In this document: positions 1 through 7,661 of the stretch, piece by piece
How positions within the stretch are numbered: the first letter of the stretch is position 1
Layout of the letters: each line of letters starts with the position of its first letter
Assembly (NCBI RefSeq): GCF_042654985.1
Contig: NZ_JBHSMT010000029.1
Coordinates: forward strand, 248,001 to 312,000
Length of the DNA: 64,000 nucleotides
Direction of reading: 5' to 3'
From: Paraherbaspirillum soli
GTDB lineage: Bacteria; Pseudomonadota; Gammaproteobacteria; Burkholderiales; Burkholderiaceae_D
Notes under the pieces: generated by a model
Database searches by the model: none
The model's input: the letters and a program-made list of their open reading frames with translations, nothing else
What the model was told of the DNA's origin: nothing
Translations under genes and position numbers: made by a program

Positions 1-884
1 CCATCAACGCCCTGCTGACCGTCGGCCGCGGCCAGCGCATGGGCCTGTTCGCCGGCTCCGGGGTCGGCAAGAGCGTGCTGCTGGGCATGATGGCGCGCTA
101 CACCAGCGCCGAAGTGATCGTGGTCGGCCTGATCGGCGAACGCGGCCGCGAAGTAAAAGATTTCATCGAAAACACGCTAGGCGAAGAAGGCCTGGCGCGC
201 GCCGTGGTGGTCGCCGCACCGGCCGACACCTCGCCGCTGCTCAGACTGCAAGGCGCGGCCTACGCCACCTGCCTGGCCGAATATTTCCGCGACCAGGGCA
301 AAGACGTATTGCTGATCATGGATTCGCTGACCCGCTACGCCATGGCGCAGCGCGAGATCGCGCTGGCGGTCGGCGAACCGCCGGCCACCAAAGGCTACCC
401 GCCGTCGGTGTTCGCCAAATTGCCGGCGCTGGTGGAACGGGCCGGCAACGGCGCCCGCGACGCCGGCGGCAAAGGCGGCTCGATCACCGCCTTCTACACC
501 GTGCTGACCGAAGGCGACGACCAGCAAGACCCGATCGCCGACGCCGCGCGCGCGATCCTGGACGGCCACATCGTACTGTCGCGCAGCCTGGCCGAATCCG
601 GCCACTATCCGGCGATCGACATCGAAGCCTCGATCAGCCGCGCCATGACCGCGCTGATCGCACCGACGCAGTTCGACGCCGTGCGCAGCTTCAAGCAAAT
701 GCTGTCGCGCTACCAGCGCAACCGCGACCTGATCAGCGTCGGCGCCTATGCCGCCGGCAACGACCAACAGCTGGACAAAGCGATCGCGCTGTATCCGCGG
801 ATCGAAGCATTTTTGCAGCAAGGCATGGAAGAACGCGCCGGCTACGACAGCGCCGTGACCGAATTGCACACCCTGTTTACCTGA
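1..884 (+). CDS. fliI: Flagellum-specific ATPase FliI (5' end outside window)
   Basis: Hexameric ATPase that energises the flagellar type III export apparatus at the cytoplasmic base of the basal body. The frame is open to the left edge (first visible residues INALLTVGRG), so roughly the N-terminal third of a ~450-residue protein is missing. Seen: Walker A GSGVGKS at about nt 54-74, a Walker B-like LLIMDSLTRY, and the family signature PPATKGYPPSVFAKLP. It is followed 28 nt later by fliJ, the usual fliI-fliJ-fliK order. Identity is certain; only the start is unknown. Confidence 0.97.
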   Translation, partial: INALLTVGRGQRMGLFAGSGVGKSVLLGMMARYTSAEVIVVGLIGERGREVKDFIENTLGEEGLARAVVVAAPADTSPLLRLQGAAYATCLAEYFRDQGKDVLLIMDSLTRYAMAQREIALAVGEPPATKGYPPSVFAKLPALVERAGNGARDAGGKGGSITAFYTVLTEGDDQQDPIADAARAILDGHIVLSRSLAESGHYPAIDIEASISRAMTALIAPTQFDAVRSFKQMLSRYQRNRDLISVGAYAAGNDQQLDKAIALYPRIEAFLQQGMEERAGYDSAVTELHTLFT

Positions 885-912
885 CCCGGAACCCTCCTGA
901 AAGGATCTCATC

Positions 913-1368
913 ATGGCCAATACCCTACCGCTCGCGATGTTGATTGAACTGGCGCAAAACAAGACCGACGACGCGACCCGCCGCCTGGGTCAGTTGCAAC
1001 GGGCGCAGATCGGCGCCGCCGAAAAACTCGCGCTGCTGATCCAATACCGGCAGGAATACGTCGACCGCCTGCAAGCCAAGATGCAGGAAGGCGTGCCGTC
1101 CTCGCACTGGCGCAACTTCCAGAACTTCATCGGCACCCTGGACGGCGCGATCGAACAACAGCGCGCGGTAGTGGCCCAGGCCGAAGCCCGGCTGAACCAC
1201 GGCCGCAGCGACTGGCAACACAGCAAGCGCCGCCTGAACTCATTCGACACCCTGGCCGACCGCGTGCGGCAACAAGCCGCGCTGGCGCTCGGCAAGCGCG
1301 AACAGCGCGACAGCGACGAACACGCCGCCCGCCAATTCCAGCTGCGCGCCCAGGCGCTGACCAGATAA
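913..1368 (+). CDS. fliJ: Flagellar export protein FliJ
   Basis: Small helical protein that docks export chaperones onto the FliI ATPase and links it to the gate protein FlhA. The 151 residues are almost entirely predicted helix, rich in Gln, Ala, Arg and Glu, of normal family length. A purine-rich ribosome site (AAAGGA) lies before the ATG. Assignment rests on helical composition, length and its place between fliI and fliK rather than a catalytic motif. Confidence 0.9.
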   Translation: MANTLPLAMLIELAQNKTDDATRRLGQLQRAQIGAAEKLALLIQYRQEYVDRLQAKMQEGVPSSHWRNFQNFIGTLDGAIEQQRAVVAQAEARLNHGRSDWQHSKRRLNSFDTLADRVRQQAALALGKREQRDSDEHAARQFQLRAQALTR

Positions 1369-1387
1369 ATCCATCAAGAGACCCGCC

Positions 1388-2836
1388 ATGCCTATCATTC
1401 TCGCCCCCAGCATCAGCACCCAGCCTGCCGCAGCAGCCCCGGCCAACGCCGCCGCCAATGCCAACAACGCCCAGGACCAGCAGCCCGCCGGCAGTTTTGG
1501 CGACGCCTTGAACCGCTCGCTGGCGAATACCGACAAACCCGCCGACAGCGGCAGCGCCAACGCTGCAGCCAAAGCGCCCGACAAAACCACCGATAAAGCC
1601 GCCGACCGCACCACCCGCCGCCCAGCCGCCAGCGCCGACGCCAATCAGCAAGATCCAGCCGCCGCTCTCGCGTTCGCCTTGATCCCGCCGACGCCGGAAG
1701 CCAGCAAAGCTGCGGCCGACGCCGCCCAGTTTGAGGACGGCAAACCGCTGCCATCGGCGGCAGAAACCCAACTCAACGCAGCCATCGCCGCCAGCGCCGG
1801 CAAAACCGCAGCAGCCGCGCCGGCACTGACGGAACCGGCAGCCGCCATCCAAAGCACCGACCCGGCCGCTGCCGCCGCAACAGCCGCCGCAACCGCATTC
1901 GGCGCGCAGCTGGGAGCGCAGGCAGCACCAACCACGCCAGCCGCCGCAAGCTCAAAAGAACGACCCCAGATCGCCCTGCAAAGCAAAGACCTGGCCGCCG
2001 CCGACGGTGCCGCACTGGCGCATGCCAACGACAAACTGCTCGCTCCGGTGACCACGCCCGGCGGCAACGCCGCACACCAGCAAGCCCCCCAGGATGACGG
2101 CCGCGCCAACCAGCACAACCACCATCAGCAAGTGGAAAAATCGGCGACCCAGGACCGCCAACAAACGCACAACAGCGACCAGGCCGACCTGCAGCGCACC
2201 GCCTCAGCCACCAGCGCAACCGTCAACCCCACCGCCAACAATAACGAACTGGCAGCAGGCAAAGCGACCGCATCGAGCAACAGCCAGTTCACCGTCGCGG
2301 CAACAACACAGCTCAACCCGGCAGTCAGCACGGTGCAACCCGCAGCCAATGCCGTCAGCCCGGCAGCAAGCCCGGTCAGCCTGCCGCTGACGCCGACAGT
2401 CGGCAGCGGTGACTGGGGCCCGGCGCTCGGCAAGCAAATGATTTTTATGAACAACGCCAACCACCAGGTCGCGGAACTGCACCTGAACCCGGCCGACCTG
2501 GGCCCGTTGAAAGTCACGCTGACCATCAACGACAACCAGGCCCNNNNNNNNNNATCAGCCCACCAGTCGGTACGCGACGCAGTCGAAGCCGCGCTGCCGC
2601 AGTTGAGAAGCACCTTGGCGGATAGCGGCATCAGCTTGGGCAATACATCGGTTAGCGCCGATACCCAGCAACAGCAGCAACAGAGCGCGTTTGCGCAGCA
2701 GGCTTCGGGGCAATCGGGTTCACGAGGGGGGCAGCAGCGTGGGGATGGGTTGGCTAATTTCAGTGGCGGCGTTGAACGCAGCGTCGCGCCGGTGGTTAGC
2801 CGGGGTGTGCTTGGGGTGGTGGATACGTTTGCTTGA
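1388..2836 (+). CDS. fliK: Flagellar hook-length control protein FliK (contains assembly gap)
   Basis: Secreted molecular ruler that stops hook growth and switches export to filament substrates. It has the usual FliK layout: a long Ala/Pro/Gln-rich, low-complexity first part (to about residue 330), then a compact C-terminal switch domain containing LHLNPADLGPLKV, then a Gln/Gly/Ser-rich tail. Ten Ns sit inside the C-terminal domain. In the second copy at 4461-5229 the matching interval is 3 nt longer, so the true gap is probably 13 nt and this translation lacks one residue. From about nt 2071 the gene is duplicated downstream. Confidence 0.93.
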   Translation: MPIILAPSISTQPAAAAPANAAANANNAQDQQPAGSFGDALNRSLANTDKPADSGSANAAAKAPDKTTDKAADRTTRRPAASADANQQDPAAALAFALIPPTPEASKAAADAAQFEDGKPLPSAAETQLNAAIAASAGKTAAAAPALTEPAAAIQSTDPAAAAATAAATAFGAQLGAQAAPTTPAAASSKERPQIALQSKDLAAADGAALAHANDKLLAPVTTPGGNAAHQQAPQDDGRANQHNHHQQVEKSATQDRQQTHNSDQADLQRTASATSATVNPTANNNELAAGKATASSNSQFTVAATTQLNPAVSTVQPAANAVSPAASPVSLPLTPTVGSGDWGPALGKQMIFMNNANHQVAELHLNPADLGPLKVTLTINDNQAXXXXSAHQSVRDAVEAALPQLRSTLADSGISLGNTSVSADTQQQQQQSAFAQQASGQSGSRGGQQRGDGLANFSGGVERSVAPVVSRGVLGVVDTFA

Positions 2837-2892
2837 GGGTAGTGGCGGGATGTTGGGCTTCATTGCGATTGGGTGGAGCCCATGGATACCGC
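2071..2892 (+). repeat. Direct repeat, copy 1: fliK 3' end and 56 bp beyond
   Basis: Nearly the same sequence recurs at 4461-5285. Homology starts inside fliK, runs through the stop codon and ends after CATGGATACCGC in both copies. The spacing between copies is about 2390 bp. Confidence 0.95.
2544..2553. other. Assembly gap (10 N) inside fliK
   Basis: Ten Ns within the part of fliK that is repeated at 4461-5285. Alignment of the flanks with the second copy indicates 13 real bases, so the N run is a placeholder length. Confidence 0.95.
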
Positions 2893-2895
2893 CCG

Positions 2896-2924
2896 CAAAA
2901 ACAAAGGGCCGCAATTTGCGGCCC
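2896..2924 (-). terminator. Intrinsic terminator (minus strand)
   Basis: A perfect 9-bp GC-rich stem (GGGCCGCAA / TTGCGGCCC, nt 2906-2924) is followed on the minus strand by a T-rich run. It would end transcripts of the small minus-strand frame at 2971-3222. It lies outside the duplicated fliK segment. Confidence 0.7.
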
Positions 2925-2970
2925 TGACTTTCCTTAGATCGTTTTTTCTAGAAATACAGCAAATCAAAAA

Positions 2971-3222
2971 TTACTGGCAGCCATATCTTCTTCTGTGCTT
3001 CGTTTTGAGGTCATAAAAATACAGCACCACTCCTGAAAAACCTGCAAAAAAAGCGAGAAGAAACAAATATTTCTTCCAACCTCCGATTGACCCGTTGTAG
3101 TCAAAAAAAGAAGTAAAAATACGAGAGATCCGCCAAATAACCACTTTAAGTCCGACAAGGCCCATAAATTGAGCAAAAAAAAAGCCCATCACATAAGCGA
3201 TGGGCTTTCTCTTGCAATACAT
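2971..3222 (-). CDS. Possible small membrane protein, unrecognised
   Basis: An 83-codon AT-rich frame on the minus strand with two hydrophobic stretches (about residues 9-26 and 50-68) and a basic tail. A later Met at nt 3189 or 3168 could be the true start, because the first codons overlap a terminator-like hairpin. A good minus-strand terminator follows at 2896-2924, which supports a transcription unit. Its base composition is unlike the surrounding flagellar genes, so it arrived with the accessory insertion. It may be non-coding. Confidence 0.35.
   Translation of the reverse strand: MYCKRKPIAYVMGFFFAQFMGLVGLKVVIWRISRIFTSFFDYNGSIGGWKKYLFLLAFFAGFSGVVLYFYDLKTKHRRRYGCQ
3175..3208 (-). terminator. 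Intrinsic terminator downstream of tRNA fragment (minus strand)
   Basis: Ten-bp stem AAAGCCCATC / GATGGGCTTT with an 8-nt loop, followed on the minus strand by nine T residues. It lies about 50 nt after the CCA end of the tRNA fragment, as in a normal tRNA transcription unit. Confidence 0.65.
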
Positions 3223-3256
3223 TCCAGTTCTAAATGCCCCCGAGAACAGAAATCAA

Positions 3257-3284
3257 TGGTAGGCACGATTGGACTCGAACCAAT
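3257..3284 (-). other. 3' end of a tRNA gene (attachment-site remnant)
   Basis: On the minus strand this reads as a 5-bp T stem (ATTGG/CCAAT) around the loop TTCGAGT, then the 7-nt acceptor strand CGTGCCT, discriminator A and CCA. No anticodon or D arm lies upstream. The acceptor strand would pair with a 5' end AGGCACG, which I recall from betaproteobacterial tRNA-Val; that identity is unchecked. A bare 3' tRNA end followed by a terminator is the usual scar of an element that integrates at tRNA genes. Confidence 0.7.
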
Positions 3285-3403
3285 TTAAGGCGTCGATTCT
3301 ATGCGACTTCGCAGAGGCTTCATAGGAGTGCACACCCCCGCACTCCCCCTCAAATACCCACGAAAAACCCAAGAAAAAACCCATGGATTGTGTGGGGCGC
3401 CGA

Positions 3404-3429
3404 GGGGCACAATAGAAATATTGTGCCCC
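3404..3429. other. Perfect 11-bp hairpin with GAAA loop
   Basis: GGGGCACAATA, then GAAA, then TATTGTGCCCC. No T run follows on the plus strand, so it is not a standard terminator. A GNRA loop on such a stem suggests a stable RNA structure. Confidence 0.6.
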
Positions 3430-3655
3430 AGCTCGAGTCTAGCGTCCGGTATCAAGGTAGGAGATTCACTGCAGATATCTATCTATCCTGCCTCAAATGA
3501 TTGCATGAGGGCTGCACTAGCGCCGAAGCCATCCAAAGCAGAGAAATCAGCATTTGGTTCTTTGTTAGATTTGGACGTGCCCTCTGACCGCAACGTTTTG
3601 ACGTATGAGAAGCTGCAAAACTTGCACTGCAGGATGATCAGCAGCTAATTAACAT

Positions 3656-4153
3656 TCATGAAGCTATCGCGATGCTCGGACTCCAATAATAGTATCCAAA
3701 TAATTTCTGTGTCGATCCGTCCCTTGTATAGAGCGCAAATTGAACATAGAACTCTTCATTTCCGCGACTCCTCACTGTTGCACCAAATCGGGTGAATTCC
3801 ACTCCCGATTCATTTATCGTATTTACTAAAAAATGACCAAATACGTTGACTCCTGCCAGATACCCCATTCTGGAAACTTTCACCGCATCGCCTGAATTGT
3901 CAGACATCGAAGTGCCCATGAACGATACTTTGTCCCCCTCGTTCGCCCTGAAACTCAAGTCGCCAGATCCTTGCCCGCTAATAATTCCTCTTGATCCCGT
4001 GCAGAGCAAGAACCCACAATCGCGGTCGATGCTAGTGGGGAACCCCTGGCCTTGGCTAGGGTTGGGATACATTTTCTTAATGTATTCGGTGTCAAAGATC
4101 ATGAGTATGTCAATACTCTTAGCGCTTGATGCAAATACGACATCTTCAGACAT
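3656..4153 (-). CDS. AidA/PixA-family inclusion body protein
   Basis: Member of the family of Xenorhabdus PixA (crystalline inclusion protein) and Ralstonia/Burkholderia AidA (quorum-sensing-controlled protein). The biochemical role is unknown. Family features seen: IDILMIFDTEYIKK near the N-terminus, a Y-P-N-P-S stretch, ISGQGSGDLSFRAN in the middle, and an ending close to GYYYWSPSI. I chose the ATG at 4153 because AAGGAG lies just upstream. The protein is 165 residues, 18 fewer than the two paralogs at 39736 and 40555, with the difference in the middle. It lies in the insertion between the two copies of the fliK 3' end. Confidence 0.85.
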   Translation of the reverse strand: MSEDVVFASSAKSIDILMIFDTEYIKKMYPNPSQGQGFPTSIDRDCGFLLCTGSRGIISGQGSGDLSFRANEGDKVSFMGTSMSDNSGDAVKVSRMGYLAGVNVFGHFLVNTINESGVEFTRFGATVRSRGNEEFYVQFALYTRDGSTQKLFGYYYWSPSIAIAS

Positions 4154-4460
4154 AATATTGCTCCTTAGCTGACAGTTTAAAGAAGTTGTCATGTGACACG
4201 CCATTCGTGTGTCATGGCGATAATATCGGTAACATCGTCGTATTAAAGCTGTCAATGTTCACACTATCAATGTTTATGGTTGTCGTGAAAAATGTAAAAT
4301 GCGCACCTAAGGAAGCGCTGATCAATTCGCTTTTTTAAGCAAGGATCGGCCACCGAGCGGACGAACAAAGACCGCAGCAAGAATTGCCGATTTTTTGGAG
4401 CCAAACGACGGCCATTTCAGCCGATTTGATGCAATGCTTGACGCCTTTCGGCGATCAGGA
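4154..4460. other. Spacer upstream of the AidA-like gene and before the fliK copy
   Basis: No gene seen. The first half is AT-rich and should hold the promoter of the minus-strand AidA-like gene; I see no LuxR-type palindrome like those at 37411 and 39279. The second half (about 4310-4460) changes composition and joins the fliK duplicate. It is the left junction of that duplicate and I do not recognise its source. Confidence 0.5.
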
Positions 4461-5229
4461 CGCACTTCAGCAAGCCCCCCAGGATGAAGGCCGCGCCAGC
4501 CAGCACAACCACCATCAGCAAGTGGAAAAATCAGCGACCCAAGACCGGCAACAAGCACACAACAGCGACCAGGCCGATGCGCAGCGCACAGTTTCAGCCA
4601 CCAGCGCAACCGCCAACGCCACAGCCAACAATAACGAGCTGGCAGCAGGCAAAGCGGCCGCCTCGAGCAACAGCCAGTTCACCGTTGCGGCAACAACACA
4701 GCTCAACCCGGCAGTCAGCACGGTGCAACCCGCAACCAACGCCGCCAGCCCGGCAGCAAGCCCGGTCAGCCTGCCGCTGACGCCGACAGTCGGCAGCGGC
4801 GACTGGGGTCCAGCGCTCGGCAAGCAAATGATCTTTATGAACAACGCCAACCACCAGGTCGCGGAACTGCACCTGAACCCGGCCGACCTGGGCCCGTTGA
4901 AAGTCACGCTGACCATCAACGACAACCAGGCCCAGGCCATGTTCGTCTCGGCTCATCAATCGGTACGCGACGCAGTCGAAGCCGCGCTGCCGCAGTTGAG
5001 AAGCACCTTGGCGGATAGCGGCATCAGCTTGGGCAATACATCGGTGAGCGCCGATACGCAGCAACAGCAGCAACAGAGTGCGTTTGCGCAGCAGGCCTCG
5101 GGGCAATCGGGTTCACGCGGGGGGCAGCAGCGTGGGGATGGTTTTGCCAGTTTGAGCGGCGGCGTTGAACGCAGCGCTGCGCCGGTTGTTGGCCGTAGTG
5201 TGCTTGGGGTGGTGGATACGTTTGCTTGA
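4461..5229 (+). pseudogene. fliK': Truncated second copy of the fliK 3' half
   Basis: Carries the FliK C-terminal switch domain and the Gln/Gly-rich tail, almost identical to residues ~230-482 of fliK at 1388-2836, but no N-terminal ruler part. The open frame extends back only to a TTG at 4384 with no ribosome site and a sequence unrelated to FliK. This copy is gap-free and shows QAMFV where the upstream copy has Ns. It cannot replace full FliK by itself. A collapsed or misplaced repeat in the assembly is an alternative. Confidence 0.85.
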
Positions 5230-5285
5230 GGGTAGTGGCGGGATGTTGGGCTTCATTGCGATTGGATGAAGTCCATGGATACCGC
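4461..5285 (+). repeat. Direct repeat, copy 2: fliK 3' end
   Basis: Second copy of 2071-2892, gap-free. The two copies bracket the ~1.57-kb insertion holding the tRNA fragment and an AidA-like gene. Confidence 0.95.
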
Positions 5286-5308
5286 GTTAGGTTGTACAGA
5301 TTATTTGC

Positions 5309-5446
5309 GCGTTGCGTAACGCTGCTGAAAAGGAAAGCCACCCAATCCGGGGATGTCGGAAAGGGTGGCTTTTTTATTTGGGATAGGAGGATGCTGTCAG
5401 TTCGTGTTGGGCTTCGCTAGCTCAGCACCAGCCTACAAGCCCGACT
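5309..5446. repeat. Direct repeat flanking immunity-gene operon, left copy
   Basis: About 138 bp, similar to 7491-7629 in the same orientation. It contains the AAAGCCACCC...GGGTGGCTTT hairpin and a segment with inverted TTGGGCTT/AAGCCCGAC ends. The two copies enclose the minus-strand operon 7484-5459. Confidence 0.8.
5334..5377. terminator. Bidirectional intrinsic terminator
   Basis: Ten-bp stem AAAGCCACCC / GGGTGGCTTT followed by TTTTTATTT on the plus strand, with an A-rich stretch before it. It can end the plus-strand fliK copy and, less well, the minus-strand operon ending at 5459. A degraded version lies at about 7518-7560. Confidence 0.75.
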
Positions 5447-5458
5447 TATCGCGTTGCC

Positions 5459-6154
5459 TTAACTCTTTGGACCCGCAACTTTCTCATCAAACCAGACATC
5501 ACTTTGCGGTGAGAAGAAACGATAACCAAAGGGTAGCGCCAAGAACTTTACCAAATCTGGTCTTTTAGCTGAAACATGGTGAGCATGCACGGTTCTCAAC
5601 GTTTCAATCTCGCCGTTATATCGGTCAGTTGTCAGCCACCAACCCGACATATGGTCCGGAGATGGATACCTGACGCCTTCCACGTCATCACCTTCATATA
5701 CGCCATCAGAAATAACAACCATCTGATCCAGTCGAGGAGGAAAGAACTCAGCCCCTACTTTGTTGCATATTTGATGCTGATCGCGCCAATAAGATAGTGT
5801 GTTGGTCACGCCAAAAATAAAATCCGTCGAGTCTTGGTTGTATTCCAAAAACATTAGCCGCCGACGATCATCCAGCGCTGCCTTCGTTATCCAGTAACCG
5901 TACTTCAATGTTTCGCCGGAGTGGACAGCATTGCCTGATGCGACATAATCGGCGACAAATTTAACGAACTCGCGGCAATCGGTTTGCAGCGCAAGATCAT
6001 CGACAGTGGCGCTTATTTCATAACCGAATTGGTCCAGAAGGCCAATTGTTTCGTGAGTAAGGCCTTCGTTTATTGCGCAAATATCTACAGTCAATTTATT
6101 ACCCTCCTGAACCTCGTTGCACGTTTCTAACAACTTGAGTGAGAGGACCACCAA
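5459..6154 (-). CDS. Probable immunity protein (DUF2185/Imm33-like C-terminus)
   Basis: 231 residues, cytoplasmic, acidic. The C-terminal third, with a GVYEGD stretch, a HMSGWW motif followed by TTDRYNG, and a late Val-Lys-Phe-Leu-Ala-Leu-Pro-Phe-Gly segment, looks like the DUF2185/Imm33 fold of polymorphic-toxin immunity proteins. That is recalled similarity, not a search result. The start overlaps the end of the upstream DUF4265-like gene by 28 nt. It is the last gene of a tight minus-strand operon of low GC between direct repeats. Confidence 0.6.
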   Translation of the reverse strand: MVVLSLKLLETCNEVQEGNKLTVDICAINEGLTHETIGLLDQFGYEISATVDDLALQTDCREFVKFVADYVASGNAVHSGETLKYGYWITKAALDDRRRLMFLEYNQDSTDFIFGVTNTLSYWRDQHQICNKVGAEFFPPRLDQMVVISDGVYEGDDVEGVRYPSPDHMSGWWLTTDRYNGEIETLRTVHAHHVSAKRPDLVKFLALPFGYRFFSPQSDVWFDEKVAGPKS

Positions 6155-6624
6155 TTTAGTGGATTCTCGTCTTGATCATAAATATTTCCGTACTCCCATT
6201 GGCCGCCCATCGCGGAAAATTTCTTCATAAGCGATTCAACTAGCTGAAACCCTTTTGCAACATCAATGCTGACAAGTAGCAACGATGTTTCGACAGCCGA
6301 TGCCTTGTTTGCGCCCACCTCAAATACCCCGCCGACAGCGGTAATTTCGTCAATTAGTAACTTGATGTCTTGTCGGTCCAATGTGCCATCAATATAGGCC
6401 CGAAGAGTAACTTGTCCACTCCGATTTAAAATACAAAAATCGCCGGACTCCGAATCTGTCACCTTGATCAAATCACCCAGCGCAACCCCATACACGAAAG
6501 CCGGGATATTTTTTATGACAAATACAGAGTCTTCATTGGTAGGCTCTGCCAGCACAACCTCTCGCTTGATGGATAGGCTGTCCACTTTCAGTGGAATTCG
6601 AGAAAGCATATATTTTCCATTCAA
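6127..6624 (-). CDS. DUF4265-like protein
   Basis: 165 residues. The N-terminal half has the pattern I associate with DUF4265: a NIPAFVYGVALGD motif, then an ESGDF turn and a SGQVTLR strand. The function is unknown; such genes are common next to toxin and immunity genes. It is second to last in the operon 7484-5459 and overlaps the next gene. Confidence 0.6.
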   Translation of the reverse strand: MNGKYMLSRIPLKVDSLSIKREVVLAEPTNEDSVFVIKNIPAFVYGVALGDLIKVTDSESGDFCILNRSGQVTLRAYIDGTLDRQDIKLLIDEITAVGGVFEVGANKASAVETSLLLVSIDVAKGFQLVESLMKKFSAMGGQWEYGNIYDQDENPLNWWSSHSSC

Positions 6625-6661
6625 ATTGCAGGACGAATTTCTTCCGCGTTACAGAACGTCC

Positions 6662-7060
6662 TTATGGCACGTTGTGCCCTTGCTTGTTTTCCAGCCTCAT
6701 ATTTGCAGCCGTAATGCAAATTTCTATTTCTGTGGGATGCCGATCTTGACCGATAGAACCGATATAAAGCACAAAACGACAATATTTACTCCCCTCTAAT
6801 TTGTGCACTTCGATATCGTTGATGTAATCATTGGGAAGAAAATTTTCTGGCTTGAAGCTGATTGATTGAACTTCTTCAAAAACAAGGAATCCGTCTTCAA
6901 TGTTTTCATCATTATAAAATTCCCATTGCCCAGATGAGCTGCGAACTCTGGATATCTCGTCGACTTGCAACTTTACCAGCTCGTCCCAGGAGTAAATCAG
7001 GATAGCTTTGCAGGACCGATCGCCCAGATATATTGTTTTTAGAAAATCTACCGGATTCAT
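6662..7060 (-). CDS. Hypothetical protein, unrecognised
   Basis: 132 residues starting MNPVDFLKTIY. I prefer the ATG at 7060 over an in-frame TTG at 7069. It is acidic with no signal peptide or membrane segment. Position 7057-7060 overlaps the stop of the upstream gene, which implies coupled translation. By context it is a candidate immunity or accessory protein of the truncated toxin at 7290-7484. Confidence 0.6.
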   Translation of the reverse strand: MNPVDFLKTIYLGDRSCKAILIYSWDELVKLQVDEISRVRSSSGQWEFYNDENIEDGFLVFEEVQSISFKPENFLPNDYINDIEVHKLEGSKYCRFVLYIGSIGQDRHPTEIEICITAANMRLENKQGHNVP

Positions 7061-7296
7061 TCTTTCCAATTCTTTCCTTCCCGTCCTCCGATTGTCGAGT
7101 ATTCAAGAATATAGTGATCTGCGACAAACTGCGAATGGGAAAGTAAGCAAGCACTTGCCTCCTGGACTTCTGAAGGCAATGGCGTCTGCAACTCATACAG
7201 ATTCCCATAAGTTTGGTCATATTCTGTAGTAGTTGCATGGGCTAACCCGATAAACAAGCTACTCAACACAAATGCAACTATCAGCTTCATTAGCAT
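7057..7296 (-). CDS. Small exported protein, unrecognised
   Basis: 79 residues with a clear Sec signal peptide (LIVAFVLSSLFIGLAHA, cleavage after AHA) and a ~58-residue mature part with one Cys. It overlaps the upstream frame by 7 nt (start at 7296, upstream stop at 7290) and has GGAGA about 10 nt before the start. A periplasmic location would suit immunity to an exported toxin, but nothing in the sequence proves it. Confidence 0.55.
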   Translation of the reverse strand: MLMKLIVAFVLSSLFIGLAHATTTEYDQTYGNLYELQTPLPSEVQEASACLLSHSQFVADHYILEYSTIGGREGKNWKE

Positions 7297-7484
7297 TTAT
7301 CCAACATCTCCCCATCTAGCGCGCGCTCTTGTAGGTATCTGTCACCAATCTCTTTAACGATTTCTCCGGCTTTCTTAACAATATTTGGGTGCGGATTGAA
7401 CAAGTCACGGATTTGCTTCACGTAACTGGATTTCTTATGAAGCAGTTCGTGGACTACCGTACCCAGTAAATGCGCTGCTCGCAT
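7290..7484 (-). pseudogene. Truncated HExxH (zincin-like) protein fragment
   Basis: The frame starts inside the direct repeat (its first codons, to nt 7485, are repeat sequence). From Met 7484 it reads a helical domain with VVHELLHKK, a zinc-protease HExxH motif, and ends after about 64 residues. No core or secretion domain precedes it. It looks like the tail of a toxin tip cut off by the repeat, with its downstream partner genes left behind. Confidence 0.5.
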
Positions 7485-7490
7485 ATCTGT

Positions 7491-7629
7491 ACGTTGTGTA
7501 ACGCCGCTAAAAAATGGGAAAGCCACCCAATCCGGGGATACCGGAGAGAGTAGCTTTTTATTCGAATTAAAGGATTGCTATCAGTTCATATTGGGCTTTG
7601 CTAACTCAACGCCAAGCTACAGCCCAACT
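7491..7629. repeat. Direct repeat flanking immunity-gene operon, right copy
   Basis: Diverged second copy of 5309-5446 in the same orientation. Its inner edge interrupts the HELLH fragment. Confidence 0.8.
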
Positions 7630-7661
7630 TAGATACCGCATTTGATGTATGTGCTTTGAAA

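Larger units (their letters stand above)
3223..3655. other. Accessory spacer with no clear gene
   Basis: Between the small minus-strand frame and the AidA-like gene. It holds the tRNA 3' fragment and a perfect 11-bp hairpin with a GAAA loop at 3404-3429. A plus-strand frame of 115 codons (3301-3648) crosses this hairpin and has no convincing ribosome site, so I do not call it a gene. Confidence 0.6.

Noticed and set aside
3234..3500. 88-codon plus-strand frame containing HDWTRTN
   Set aside because: This is the translation of a tRNA 3' end on the opposite strand, a well-known false protein motif.
4154..4300. LuxR-type box before the AidA gene at 3656-4153
   Set aside because: Several short palindromes (for example TGTCATGTGACA-like) occur, but none has the 20-bp CT-N12-AG form seen at 37411 and 39279.
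4310..4460. Insertion sequence end at the left junction of the fliK duplicate
   Set aside because: The composition changes here and it looks foreign, but I see no inverted repeat pair, transposase or target duplication to support it.
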